Part shown: one piece after another, positions 40,601 to 49,596 of the stretch | How the letters are laid out: each line of letters begins with the position of its first letter | How positions within the stretch are numbered: the first letter of the stretch is position 1 | Assembly: GCA_023212695.1 (NCBI GenBank) | Contig: JALCCG010000015.1 | Span: forward strand, 99,115-163,114 | Length of the DNA stretch: 64,000 bases | Direction: 5' to 3' | Source: Sporisorium sorghi | Taxonomy: Eukaryota; Basidiomycota; Ustilaginomycetes; Ustilaginales; Ustilaginaceae | The notes under the pieces: generated by a model | What the model was told of the DNA's origin: nothing | Databases searched by the model: none | Seen by the model: only the letters and a program-made list of their open reading frames with translations | Program-made: the position numbers and the translations under genes

Positions 40601-41153
40601 CAGCAACAGCGTCGGAACGAGAGTTCTGTCGGGCGTGACGAGATGAGCTGAGCGGGCTGCTCGACCTTTCCCCTTCGTTGGCGTAAGGAAGCCTTCTGCG
40701 ATTGCCAGCAGGCGAGCCTGGTGTCGCGTTGGTGGCCGAGTTGAGGGGCGATCCCTTGGCAGCGGCGGCGCTAGGTGGAATGCCGTTTTGGGCGCGTTCG
40801 AGCTCGGCCAATTTGGCTTTGAGGCTCTCGTTCTCCTTGCGGATGCGGCCCATCAAGTTCCAGATGCGCACGTTCTCCGACGAGAGCTTGGCGTTCTCGA
40901 GGCAGAATTGATTGCGTTCGGCCAAGACCTGGTCGAGCGCAGCAACGTGATCGGCGTTGGAGCGAGCGAGCACGTCGGCCAGTGCTATCGGCGCGGGTGC
41001 AGGCGTGCCAGTGGAGCGAGTGCCTACGGCAGGGGCGAAGCGGCTGGACGAACCGTGAGAAGCGGTGGAATTGGCGTCGGCAGCGTAGCCGCCTGCTGAG
41101 TCCATGACAGGATCGATGCCGTAGCGAGGTGGTCTCGCTGGCACGCTCGCCAT
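37614..41153 (-). CDS. PX-PH-RhoGAP protein (Bem3-like Rho/Cdc42 GTPase activator)
   Basis: Switches off Rho-family GTPases, probably Cdc42, at polarised growth sites. The protein has 1,179 residues. Order: a coiled coil (about 63-115; ERNQFCLENAKLSSENVRIW), a long disordered region, PX domain (about 421-545; VASVKIQGTNYRS, then RKALLEIYLQSLM), PH domain (about 566-672; EGFLTKKGQNLGRWVTRFYV, DDWVDVLVRAI), and RhoGAP (about 873-1057). The GAP arginine finger is present in EEGIYRLSGSS (about 917), and GLLKTFLRELP and NVGIVFSPTL are conserved, so it should be active. The PX-PH-GAP order matches yeast Bem3. ATG 41153 follows an in-frame stop. Specificity for Cdc42 rather than Rho1 is inferred only. 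Confidence 0.93.
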   Translation of the reverse strand: MASVPARPPRYGIDPVMDSAGGYAADANSTASHGSSSRFAPAVGTRSTGTPAPAPIALADVLARSNADHVAALDQVLAERNQFCLENAKLSSENVRIWNLMGRIRKENESLKAKLAELERAQNGIPPSAAAAKGSPLNSATNATPGSPAGNRRRLPYANEGERSSSPLSSSRHARQNSRSDAVAAAPVHPTVEAYRNPSEPAQPSFGSAAATYEETPARSNTNGSSHVYDSPITSVDQGPSRSTQPVDTGIERSVSSGPHASIMQQRAAAQAQAQSMSLARPGQGADELTDSPASHEDFEAIERSSASGTDENPHQIGMTPRTPVQDRLRTPHQQSHSSPSGVTASPYQAHVDRSAEQERSLLASGPNRNRAEVMPTMIPSSASTRSLASRMVTDDRNSRGPGSKKSKDDVKKRVLAPRLDSSLLRVASVKIQGTNYRSPDRGKESISFLITVDILHPPASWGLNSMSSGEPTPPTSWTIEKSYSDIVGLDAKLRSKVGKKASQRLAPLPDKALFKDHAPAKVDQRKALLEIYLQSLMVLELPDKDEVCTFLCTDVVPNRVRDPTSCNKEGFLTKKGQNLGRWVTRFYVLRNSYLNYFETRGGAQIGSINIKDAQIGRQQKSAAASEQDENSYRHAFLILEKREVSHEEPTQVARHVLCAESDEERDDWVDVLVRAIAELDGNSVDDAPASPTQAMSKMSLSHNPSTPGRDGGYSGRLPDAAFSPSADLSSRPFAHDGERGAPIGQDPSRSNSARLNSVDSTATSRQAASTAPTSLPQSASYRSFNEPRSPASTRNADLHDPPGSPGLRNDSLGRGKASISGPINGAPIPAGYKFGARDDVASDNKKDDKKRFWQGFRAFGGHDKQNREPRPVFGVPLAESIAISSIHEGLALPSVVYRCIEYLEKRNAFMEEGIYRLSGSSAVIKTLKDRFNMEGDVDLLAENQYYDPHAIAGLLKTFLRELPTSVLTRELHMDFMRVNELQDRAERINELGDLVSQLPLANYSLLRTLCSHLIKIIEHSDVNKMTMRNVGIVFSPTLAIGAGVFALFLTEFDSVFETDANGEPAPKRIEEEVAPADVNDQGFNGDAMDNAKRNKRNSVQYRESQADKLLGLEGRSLSHRTVDEDLEGIADEPVNESWVENGAAAERSNTNRQYEQHESQQQYPMHHNNQAAPSAVMS

Positions 41154-41692
41154 GTTGTGAGATTAAAGGAGGAGGGTCGTGCGACAACAAAGGGTATTGA
41201 GAGGTTGATCCAAGAGTTGTTGAATGGCGTGAGACGTGGTAAGAAAGGGATTGTTTATTTTCGGAAGAGGTCCGAACTCTGGCTGGCGGTCGTGGCAGAA
41301 GTCGGAATTGCCAGGTCGCGAATGGAGTTGTCCGAATGAGGTGAAGCGAAGAGCCGTGATGCTACCTTAATCGAGCAAGGAGGAGATGATTGAGAATGCG
41401 AATGATGACGACGATGATGAAGAGGATGAGGATGAGGATGATCGGGGAAGAGGAGGAGGAAGGATGTCGATGGTGCACAGGAGCTTCGGAGTGGGAGCAG
41501 AGGCGACCCAGACGCCGTGGCAAGCGAAAAGAGAGAAGAGAGACCACGAGACGAGATGCGATGCAAGGTTGCCAACAGAGTTAAGGAGAACAAGGGCGAG
41601 GACAAGGGCAGAGCGACAGAGAGCTGCAGCGAGACAATGGAAAAGCGCGTCCGCAAACGTCAGCACGCGAGGCAGAGCGCGAGTGAGAGAGG

Positions 41693-41713
41693 GAGAGAGA
41701 GAGAGAGAGAGAG
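41693..41713. repeat. (GA)n microsatellite
   Basis: About ten uninterrupted GA dinucleotides, in the leader or promoter region of the RhoGAP gene. Confidence 0.85.
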
Positions 41714-42426
41714 GAGACGGAAACAGCGAAAAAACGCCAAACCGGTGACTGAGACTGAGCCAGCTAGCGGGCGAGGGAGCGACTGTGTTTCATTCGGTCC
41801 TCTCGGCTTTTGGCTCTCCATGTCTCAGAGCTGCCCAAAAAGACACGAAAATCCCTGTGGCCATCAAATCAGACTCTCAATCCACCCATCACAACGTCTA
41901 GGCTTCGCTGCCAGCTGCTATTTGAGCATCATCATAGGCATCAGTGATAAAGCTGGAAGCTCGCCGAGTTGATCCCAAGGCTCGAGGTCGAAAGAGCAAG
42001 AGGGGGGCAGAAGAAATCGCAGCGCCTCAGCGTTGGATTTGGAGGGAAAAGAAAAAAAAAGTGGCTGAACCTCGCCATTTCGCAGTCTGACCCACACTCT
42101 CCTTCGCATGCAGAGCGCACATTGATACATTAGGTTGCATCTCAGTCAATCACACACGCGAACGCGAAGACAGACTCACGCATTGCGCCCTTGGCTGTCA
42201 GCTCAACGCCCCTCGAATGTATTGCATTGCGTGGACGAGCGAGCGGACCTTCCGCTTTGTCAGTCTCTTTCGAGAAAAGCCAACTCGAGCAGGATGATCA
42301 CCGGCAGATGCCGTTGGAAGCAGTCGCTTGTCGAACGCACGCAGCAGAGACAGAGCTCGCAAGATGACCGAAGCGTGTTTGCATGAACCGCCGCTGCAGC
42401 GACAAGCAAGGATTGCCTCACAACCA

Positions 42427-42452
42427 GCTGCTGCTGCTGCTGCTGCTGCTGC
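42427..42452. repeat. (GCT)n trinucleotide repeat, non-coding
   Basis: Eight to nine GCT/CAG units between the divergent RhoGAP and CS genes; no gene covers it. Confidence 0.85.
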
Positions 42453-42970
42453 ACTGCAAACGATTGTCTCCTGTCTATCTTTTCATTTACGCGGCCACAA
42501 AAGAGCTCTTCAGGGGCGCTGGACCCGATACTCCGCCTCGCCTTTAGTCTACTTAGCGCCCACATGTCGACAAGACTTCTGGGAGGGAGGGTTTTTTGCG
42601 TCCTTTGTTAGGCTGGACAAATGAACAAACCGGGGTGGAACGAGCATCTTGAGCTGGACCCTGATCTGACTTTTTTCCCCTGACCAAAAAAAATTGGCGC
42701 GCGGCAGCAAGCTCTTTTGGGCAGCTGGGCACTTGAGCAGTCTCCACGACAAAAAGTGCGCAGCTGCAGCAATGCGCAGCAACGACAGACCAACACACAG
42801 CTGCGGCTGCTCCTCATGACTCCGCCGAACCGTGCTCCAACCACCTTTCCTTCATGACCATCACCTGTTCATTCCGACGTCGAGTAGCTCTAGTCGTTGC
42901 GATTCGTTCCAAACATCAACCTTGGTTCACGGCCATCTCGACTTCGACAATTCCCGGCTTGGTCTGTAGT

Positions 42971-42997
42971 ATGGCTGCCACAGCAAAGCAAATGTAG
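42971..42997 (+). other. Upstream ORF before CS-domain gene
   Basis: ATG 42971 encodes MAATAKQM then stops, 59 bases before the main start. It would be a uORF if the transcript begins upstream. Confidence 0.3.
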
Positions 42998-43056
42998 CAC
43001 ACCCCCACTCAGCAAACGCATGGCCTCGGGACTGGCCTCTCTTCCGCACCGCCACC

Positions 43057-45804
43057 ATGAGGAATCGCAACGAGGCCGGTCCTCTCTACGGCTGGACTTT
43101 CCACCAATCTCACGACCAGGCCACCGTCCTGTTCCTCGTTCCGCACGCAGTCTCGGCCAACGACCTCGATATCCGCATCGCCAGCGACCATGTCTCGGCG
43201 TCCTTACCCAACCATCCGCCCATCCTTCACGCCAAGCTGTACGGACGCGTCAACACAGACACTTCCACATGGAGGATCGCGGATCGAGATCGTGCTCGAA
43301 AGCGCCGAAGCAGGTCGTTGGTACGATCCTCTCAGCCCACCACGAGCACATCTGGGTCCGGCTCCGCTAGTGACCCAGACAGGCGTCGAACACAAGCAGG
43401 CGTGCACCAGAACCCAACCGCCGAATCGTCCGAAACCGTTGCTTCCGGCTCGCGTGCCCGCATCGACTCCTCTCCAGCCTCGCATTCCAGCTTGTCTGTG
43501 TCCATCGTCTCGCTCCAATCAGGCTCAAGCTACGAGGTCCTCTCGCATTCGACCCCATCGACGTTGCCACTCCATTCTGCTGGCCCTTCCACCGAATGGT
43601 CGAGCGGCTCGAGCGACCTGGGCTCGTCCGACTCTGCCGAAGCCGGTCTCATCCAAAGCGTCGTCTTGTCCGACCCAGGCGACCTCCGCCGACGAGGGGA
43701 CGAGACCGCTGCCCACTTCCAGTCTACGGGCAGCTCAGACCTCAGAAGGTCCCAATCGATCTCTGACCTGGCCTCCTCTCCGTCTCCTGTCCCAGGCCCG
43801 TCGGTCGACGCACCTGAGGCGCCTCAGACCTCGCCTCGCAGTGGTCCGCCTGAGGTAAGGCTGGTCACTGTGCATCTCGACAAGATTGACACCGGCATTT
43901 GGCCATTGCTCGTGGTGGGACCCGCACCCTTGCAAAGCTCGGCGCTACCCACTCGCTTGGCTAGGCTGCTGGAAACCGACCTGCCTCAAAGTGGCTTCAT
44001 CACCGAATCCTTCATCCACGATCGCATCACGCACCGTCGCAATGCCCGACACGAGCGTCAGCAGCGGAGCGCGGCTCAATTGCAGCTGAACCAAGCGCTC
44101 GAGGAAGCGCTCAGCGCTTTTGAAGGAGGTGATCGTGTGCTGGCTGCGATCCGGAGCGGCGTCGATCCAATCTCGTATCACACCAGTCTACGCGCGCGCT
44201 TTGATGAAGCTTCGCGAAACAGCATGGACAGCGACGAAGACTACGGACCGAATACCAGCACGCTCAGCATCAACACGATCGGAAGCGACGAAAGCGCCAC
44301 GGTTCTGGGCAGCCGAGTCGCCAGTCTCTCGAGCACGTCGATGGATCTTCACCGAGCGCGTGCCAATGCTGCCGATGCCCCAGAGACCGACGCGGATCGC
44401 GAAGAAGACGACGAAATCCTGGAAGCCTGGAGGGAGCTCGAAGTGCTGGCCAGGTACAACATGGATCCCACCACGCTGTCGCTGATCGGGCTGCAATTTG
44501 CCAATGGTTACACCACGCAAAGGGCTTCCATTCTGTCTGCACAGCTCACCAGAACCCCGACTTCTGGCATTCCGGACGCCTTCGAGTACTTTGCGCGAGC
44601 TTGGCGGGCAGCTGATGTCAGCTTGGCCACTGAACGCTTGGTGCAGGACTTTTTGCCGCTGCTCCCAGCCACATCACACGGTTCAGGGACTCCAGACCAG
44701 GGCGGTCAGCACGCTCGTGTTGCAGAGACACTGGAGACGCCTTTGAATGCAGCTGCACTTCCACCGACCATCGACGTGATTGCGGATGCACTGAGCGACC
44801 TACTGCATTCTCACTCCTACATGTCGCATCGACAGCGCCTGGTCGCATCGCTGGGCGGACCCAAAGCACTGGCACGTCTATACGTGTCGTACGCACGGCT
44901 GCAACTCCCATCCCTTGCTGCCAACCGCTCCCCTCTTGCTTTCCCGTACGGCCAACTGACGAGTCCCTTCGTCAGCGGCGGGCATGCTGCCATGTCGCAG
45001 CCCAGCCATCCTCGAAGGATCTCCAACCGAAAGCCCACGTCGTCGACGTCGAGCCGCACTCCTAGCTTGGCCTCTCTGACCTTTGGAGGTGTCGAAGGCG
45101 ACGTGGCTTCGCCTGCCAAGGGCACTCGAGCTCCCAATTCCCCGACCATTGCAGAATCCAGCAGAGGCGTTTCGCCGGACTATGCAGCTGGCCACACCGA
45201 CGGCGCTAGGCTCGACTTTTCCGATTTCCACATGCACACCGACCACAGCACAGCAAGTCAGCCGCCGGCCTTTTACTTCTTCCGCGAAGCTTGCCTGCTC
45301 GACGGCGATGTGACGGACCAGATCAGCGCGGACGAATGGCGCGAAGCTCTCAACCTGGCTGCTGAGCACGAACATCGCCGCATGGCAGAACGCGACGCGC
45401 TCGCGCAAGCCGAGGAGATGGGCAGCATGGCCGGCGACAGTGAAAGCGGCGAGCTCGCCTTTGAAAGCGATAGCGATGCTCATCGACGCCGTGCGCAACG
45501 CCGTTCCAAGCTTCGGGCTGCGCACTCTTCGGCATCGTCGGCGAGCGGCAAGGGCGGGCTGTTCAAGCTGGCCTGGCTCAAGGACGCTGATGCCGCCGAG
45601 TCGGGCCGCAAGCGCAGCGGCAAAGCTTCTCGCAGGACAGAAAAGAGCAAGCGTCGCAAGGAGCGTCCCACTCGAGCGCACCAAGACGATGGCGTGATCA
45701 ACTTTGTCAGTGGAGCCGCTCTGCTTGGTGTGGCGCTGGCAGGCAGCGTCGCTGCTCTGGGATGGTGGAGGCGCACCTCTGCTGCGTTGAACTCTTCCGC
45801 CTAG
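43057..45804 (+). CDS. Tail-anchored protein with CS (p23/NudC-like) domain split by a disordered insertion
   Basis: A 915-residue protein. It starts with the first strands of a CS domain: LYGWTFHQSHDQATVLFLVP, then ILHAKLYGRVNTDTSTW (to about 72). A Ser-rich disordered insertion of about 190 residues follows, and what looks like the last CS strand appears at about 266: VRLVTVHLDKIDTGIWPLLV. The central part has predicted helices (DPTTLSLIGLQFANGYTTQR). Near the C-terminus a basic stretch precedes one hydrophobic segment (VSGAALLGVALAGSVAALGW, about 886-905) with a short tail, as in tail-anchored proteins of the ER or outer mitochondrial membrane. CS domains bind Hsp90 or other clients; function here is unknown. 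ATG 43057 has an ideal context (GCCACCATG). Confidence 0.75.
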   Translation: MRNRNEAGPLYGWTFHQSHDQATVLFLVPHAVSANDLDIRIASDHVSASLPNHPPILHAKLYGRVNTDTSTWRIADRDRARKRRSRSLVRSSQPTTSTSGSGSASDPDRRRTQAGVHQNPTAESSETVASGSRARIDSSPASHSSLSVSIVSLQSGSSYEVLSHSTPSTLPLHSAGPSTEWSSGSSDLGSSDSAEAGLIQSVVLSDPGDLRRRGDETAAHFQSTGSSDLRRSQSISDLASSPSPVPGPSVDAPEAPQTSPRSGPPEVRLVTVHLDKIDTGIWPLLVVGPAPLQSSALPTRLARLLETDLPQSGFITESFIHDRITHRRNARHERQQRSAAQLQLNQALEEALSAFEGGDRVLAAIRSGVDPISYHTSLRARFDEASRNSMDSDEDYGPNTSTLSINTIGSDESATVLGSRVASLSSTSMDLHRARANAADAPETDADREEDDEILEAWRELEVLARYNMDPTTLSLIGLQFANGYTTQRASILSAQLTRTPTSGIPDAFEYFARAWRAADVSLATERLVQDFLPLLPATSHGSGTPDQGGQHARVAETLETPLNAAALPPTIDVIADALSDLLHSHSYMSHRQRLVASLGGPKALARLYVSYARLQLPSLAANRSPLAFPYGQLTSPFVSGGHAAMSQPSHPRRISNRKPTSSTSSRTPSLASLTFGGVEGDVASPAKGTRAPNSPTIAESSRGVSPDYAAGHTDGARLDFSDFHMHTDHSTASQPPAFYFFREACLLDGDVTDQISADEWREALNLAAEHEHRRMAERDALAQAEEMGSMAGDSESGELAFESDSDAHRRRAQRRSKLRAAHSSASSASGKGGLFKLAWLKDADAAESGRKRSGKASRRTEKSKRRKERPTRAHQDDGVINFVSGAALLGVALAGSVAALGWWRRTSAALNSSA

Positions 45805-46008
45805 GCGCCGTCCGAGCCACACTCGCCAGCATTACCAAACTCATCCCGAACCACGATCACGACCCCGTTTCAATGTGTATCCATATCTTGTTGTCTTTCG
45901 TTCTCGTTTGCATTCGCATTTTTCACGCAATCTTCAGCTCGTCTTTGTTCAGACATGTCGTGCTCTGCATGTGTTGCGTGTCATTGCAGTGAATTGGCGG
46001 AGGTCACA

Positions 46009-48855
46009 TCAAAGACCGATCCACGAGCTGCGTCCACCCGGGTTGTGCAGCCGAGTCATGCCAATCTTGACCCTGGTGATGGGAGTCTGCGGCAGAGCGC
46101 TTGCCTGCAGCCCACCCGTCGCCTGCGTTGTCGACTCGATCGGGTGCTGCGACAACGACACGCTTGGGATCCTCGGCGTATTGGGCGCATTCGAGAAATT
46201 GCTCGCTTCCGCCGCAGTGCCATTTGAGCCGATGGACGAGCTCGCATCCAGCGACACGGGTCGCTGGTGCTGCGCCCTCGCCGCCTCCAACGTGCTACTC
46301 GACAGCGGCAAGAACGCCTCGGCATTCCACTCGTACCACACGCGCTCGCTCGACGTCAGCCGCCACATATGCACCTCCAACTCCGAGTTCGGCGGCAGGT
46401 ACAACGGCTCCCGGAAGGGAAAGTAGATCGGGAACCAGCTCAGCATGTCCTTGGACCCGCGCACCGGATCCGGGTGGATGCTCAGCGTCACATTGTCGTA
46501 CAGGTGCGCTTCAAAGTAGCCAGCGAGTCCGTGGCATGTTCCCGCTTGGGGGATGTGGAACGTGTGCTTGGCCGAGCGGATGTTGTGCCCGTTCGAGACG
46601 GGTAGACCTTGCTCGTCGTATACTAGGGGTGTCATGGCGGAGGGTCGGTGTTCGAACGTCCACGATTCCTGCACTTGCTCCCAGTTGAGTCGGCCTCCGC
46701 GAGCAGCGAGGAGTGCCACGTTCTGGAACAGGACGACGTAGGGCGTTTCGGAAGCCTTTTGTACCGCTGATGGCAAAGCTGCATTCGACCCATTGAGCAC
46801 TTCGGTGTGCAGCTTGGACGACGATAGCGGCGATACGAACGCGGTGTATGAGGATGGAATCGAGATGCCGTTGGGCTTGAGGAATCGCATGGCTCCATCG
46901 AGGCACTCGGGCGACAGCTCGTTGTCGCCGAAGCTGCCGAGCAGCTCGCTGACGACAATGTCAGGTCGTTCAGCCATGCTCGAGGGGACGGGGTGTCGAC
47001 GCATGTCGCCGTACTGCACCTTGACCTGATCGCCCCATTCGAGTGCCTGCCTTTCCTGGAGCGTCACGAGCGCGTTAGGGTTCTTCTCCAGCGCTACCAG
47101 ACGTACCGCTCGCCCTGCTCGGTCTGCGGCATTGAGACACCGGTCGACGAGTGGACCCCTTCCTGCACCGCACACCCAGATGAGCGTGCTCGAAGTGACG
47201 GGCCGATCAAGCAGCGCTTTGCACACGGCTTCCTCGTAGAGAGCATACTTGACTGGGTCGCGCTCGAACACTTCGTACGTGGTTCCTTCGAGATTGTCCA
47301 TCAAAGGCTGCAGCGGCGCCTGGAGCCAGTCGGTGTATCCGCGGGCAAACGAGTCGACGGCTCCGTCCGGTGGGGTCGCCTTCTCCAAGTGACGCACGTA
47401 CTGCAAGTAGGCGAGCGGTCCACCTCTCGAGTGTGTGGGCGGCGGGCTCTGGACTCCACTGAGCACGATGGTCGGGTTTTTTCTGAACATGGAGCGGAAG
47501 AAAGCCTGCGACGCTTTGGAAAGGACGGGGAAGCCCTTGGCGTTGGCGAGGTATGACGCGCTTGGCACCCACAGCATGCTGACGGGTTCAGCCATCCAGC
47601 GCGAGAGGATGCTGGGAGCAGGCAACGGACTGCCGAGATCGAGTGCAACCTGCAGACGCGTGTTGTACGAGCAGAGCTGTCGAATCTGTTCCCACGTCTC
47701 CCAGGCCCAGTCGTCTTCGGCTCGCAGCAATGCGGCTGATGAGGCTGCGCTGGCGTGGGACGTGGACGAGCTTGCCGACGCCGTGCTGCCGGCTGTGGTG
47801 GAAGCCGTGAGGCCGTGCCCGTTCTTGCCATTCTGACGCGAGAGGATTTTGTTGAGCATGTGAGGCGAAGAGATGGGCAGTTGGATGGTGAGCGTCATCC
47901 ACGAACCTGCGGGTGCCGTCTCTGCGCTACCGCTGGTAAGACAAGAGTTGATGGCGCGAGCGTAGTCGGCAAGGAACGGTCGACGAGCAGGGTCGGACGA
48001 GGGCGGTGGAATGACGACGTTGGAGATGCCAAGGTAAGATGCGTAGGCGAGCTCCTGTCGAAGAGCCAGTTCGCAGTCGAGCCGAACACCTTCGTCGGGA
48101 GAGTCGAGCTCAATCCAAGGACTGGCGAGCGCGACGACGCCTTCGGTCTCTTCGAGCTTGGTCAGGTTGACTTCGGACCGTTTAAATGCGGGTGCTGATC
48201 GCCACTCCTCAGCTTCGCGGGCGATGGTGGCAAAGGTCTGCGCTGCGCTGCTGCTGGCTGCCGGTGAGGGGGACTGCCTGACACCACCGGCCGAGAAACT
48301 GTTGAGACCCTGTCGACTGCTGCTGCGAGCGAGTGATGCTGGACCCGACGACATCTGCACGGACGTGAGCTGAGGAGGCTGTACGGCTGAGGAGCCAGAT
48401 GCGGAAGGCACATCGGCAGGGTTGGCAAGGCAGAGCCGCTCCCATCGCTCCTTCCATCTGTCGTTGGCGAGCTCCAAGACGATCTGGTCGTAACCCTGTG
48501 ACCGCGACAGAGCAAGTGTCTTTTGTGCTGGGCTGAGTCCGTTGAGCGCGGCTGCTGTGGTGGCATCCAGGTCGGCGGTGAGTCCGAGTGCTGCAGGCGC
48601 AGGCCCTGTGGCTGTGTGAAGTGCATTCGCATGCGATGCTTCAGGCAGCGTCGGAAGCGCCTGAATGTTTTGTTGGATGTGGGAACGTCGATTCGGGTTG
48701 CCCGACAGCGGCACCGCGCCTCCCTGTGCCAGATGAACTTGGTCGACCGCCGAGGTGGGGACGTGCAGTGCCACCGACAGAGGCGGTCGGGCGGTGCTTT
48801 CGGTTCCGTTGGTCTGCAGCGTTGCCTCCACCGCTGCCATGCTAGAGGACGGCAT
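46009..48855 (-). CDS. Protein arginine N-methyltransferase 5 (Skb1/Hsl7)
   Basis: Type II methyltransferase making symmetric dimethylarginine on histones, Sm proteins and cell-cycle regulators. The protein has 948 residues against about 640 in human and fission yeast, the excess being a disordered N-terminus and Ser/Ala insertions (for example near 350). Conserved elements in order: a TIM-barrel region; PLMDNLEGTTYEVFERDPVK with the Phe (Phe530) that marks symmetric methylation; the SAM loop VCGAGRGPLVDRCL; VALEKNPNALVTL; the double-glutamate loop SELLGSFGDNELSPECLDG; and a beta-barrel ending in the family C-terminus -IGL. All catalytic residues are present. In yeasts relatives link to morphogenesis checkpoints. 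ATG 48855; divergent from SPT2. Confidence 0.95.
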   Translation of the reverse strand: MPSSSMAAVEATLQTNGTESTARPPLSVALHVPTSAVDQVHLAQGGAVPLSGNPNRRSHIQQNIQALPTLPEASHANALHTATGPAPAALGLTADLDATTAAALNGLSPAQKTLALSRSQGYDQIVLELANDRWKERWERLCLANPADVPSASGSSAVQPPQLTSVQMSSGPASLARSSSRQGLNSFSAGGVRQSPSPAASSSAAQTFATIAREAEEWRSAPAFKRSEVNLTKLEETEGVVALASPWIELDSPDEGVRLDCELALRQELAYASYLGISNVVIPPPSSDPARRPFLADYARAINSCLTSGSAETAPAGSWMTLTIQLPISSPHMLNKILSRQNGKNGHGLTASTTAGSTASASSSTSHASAASSAALLRAEDDWAWETWEQIRQLCSYNTRLQVALDLGSPLPAPSILSRWMAEPVSMLWVPSASYLANAKGFPVLSKASQAFFRSMFRKNPTIVLSGVQSPPPTHSRGGPLAYLQYVRHLEKATPPDGAVDSFARGYTDWLQAPLQPLMDNLEGTTYEVFERDPVKYALYEEAVCKALLDRPVTSSTLIWVCGAGRGPLVDRCLNAADRAGRAVRLVALEKNPNALVTLQERQALEWGDQVKVQYGDMRRHPVPSSMAERPDIVVSELLGSFGDNELSPECLDGAMRFLKPNGISIPSSYTAFVSPLSSSKLHTEVLNGSNAALPSAVQKASETPYVVLFQNVALLAARGGRLNWEQVQESWTFEHRPSAMTPLVYDEQGLPVSNGHNIRSAKHTFHIPQAGTCHGLAGYFEAHLYDNVTLSIHPDPVRGSKDMLSWFPIYFPFREPLYLPPNSELEVHMWRLTSSERVWYEWNAEAFLPLSSSTLEAARAQHQRPVSLDASSSIGSNGTAAEASNFSNAPNTPRIPSVSLSQHPIESTTQATGGLQASALPQTPITRVKIGMTRLHNPGGRSSWIGL

Positions 48856-49596
48856 CGTGAAGGAGATTGATCTGAGTCAGATGGAAGATTGCTAGCGTGA
48901 TTGTGATGGTGATGATTGAGATGTGATGATGCAAAGTGAATGCTGTTTCTCCGCTTTGTGAGGTGGCTGATGGTGAATGCAGCAAACAAAGGCGTCGCGC
49001 CAAAGTGGCACAGGAATTGAAGAAACGACTCCGAGAGACCAACACCTAAAAAATGAAAAACATGGCAACAAGCGACAGCCGATTTTTTTGCTGGCATCGA
49101 ATCATTCAAAGAAAATAAAAATAATCTAAAAGAAAAAAAGGGGACAGAAAATTCACGAATCGGGCGCGCCGTCACGTCTGGTTTGTGACTTTCTGGAAGG
49201 AAATCGGCACGTCACAGCGACGCAGCCCGATCCGAGAAGGCCTCAGCTCATGCAGTGCGCAGCTGCACACTCTTGGAGCTTCGGCCTCACCACAAGCAAT
49301 CGTTGACCTCTGCTCGCTGGCTCCATCGCTCCGCTCCTCATCCTCTCCCACTTCAACCCTCCTTGTCATCTTGATCCGCAAAGACAAGCTCGCAACAAGC
49401 CTCGTTGCATCTGCTCAAGGCCAGAGGAAGTGGTCCCACATCCTCCATGCCGCCAGCAGACCTCTGATCACCTTCCAGTGATCTCGACGTAGCGCGGGCG
49501 GCGCCATCGCTCACTTCCGCAGCTGGACGGAATCAGCAGCCGCGATCGATTCGACGTACCACTCGCCCGCTATTGACATCTACGATCACGCTCATC
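48856..49596. promoter_or_regulatory. Divergent intergenic region, PRMT5 / SPT2
   Basis: A 741-base shared promoter region. An AT-rich patch (49040-49140) lies near the middle. On the SPT2 side two short ATG-initiated ORFs (49250-49306, 18 codons; 49447-49467, 6 codons) could be uORFs if transcribed. No TATA box or known motif was seen. Confidence 0.4.

Larger units (their letters stand above)
41154..43056. promoter_or_regulatory. Divergent intergenic region, RhoGAP / CS-domain gene
   Basis: A 1.9-kb gap with several low-complexity tracts: a GAT/GAG-rich stretch (41390-41470), (GA)n at 41693-41713, and (GCT)n at 42427-42452. Open frames over these are repeat-driven and have no family features. 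The CS-gene leader holds an 8-codon uORF (42971-42997) and an ATG at 43020 opening an overlapping frame. Confidence 0.45.

Noticed and set aside
42328..42624. A 98-codon frame with polyalanine in the RhoGAP/CS gap
   Set aside because: It is produced by a (GCT)n microsatellite, starts at a non-ATG codon in part, and has no recognisable protein features.
43190..43858. A +1-frame segment (SRIEIVLESAEAGRW) that looks like the end of a CS domain, suggesting a frameshift in the CS gene
   Set aside because: The main frame itself supplies a better last CS strand further on (VTVHLDKIDTGIWP) and continues without a stop to a tail anchor. The rest of the +1 frame has no family features, so the resemblance is judged a coincidence.
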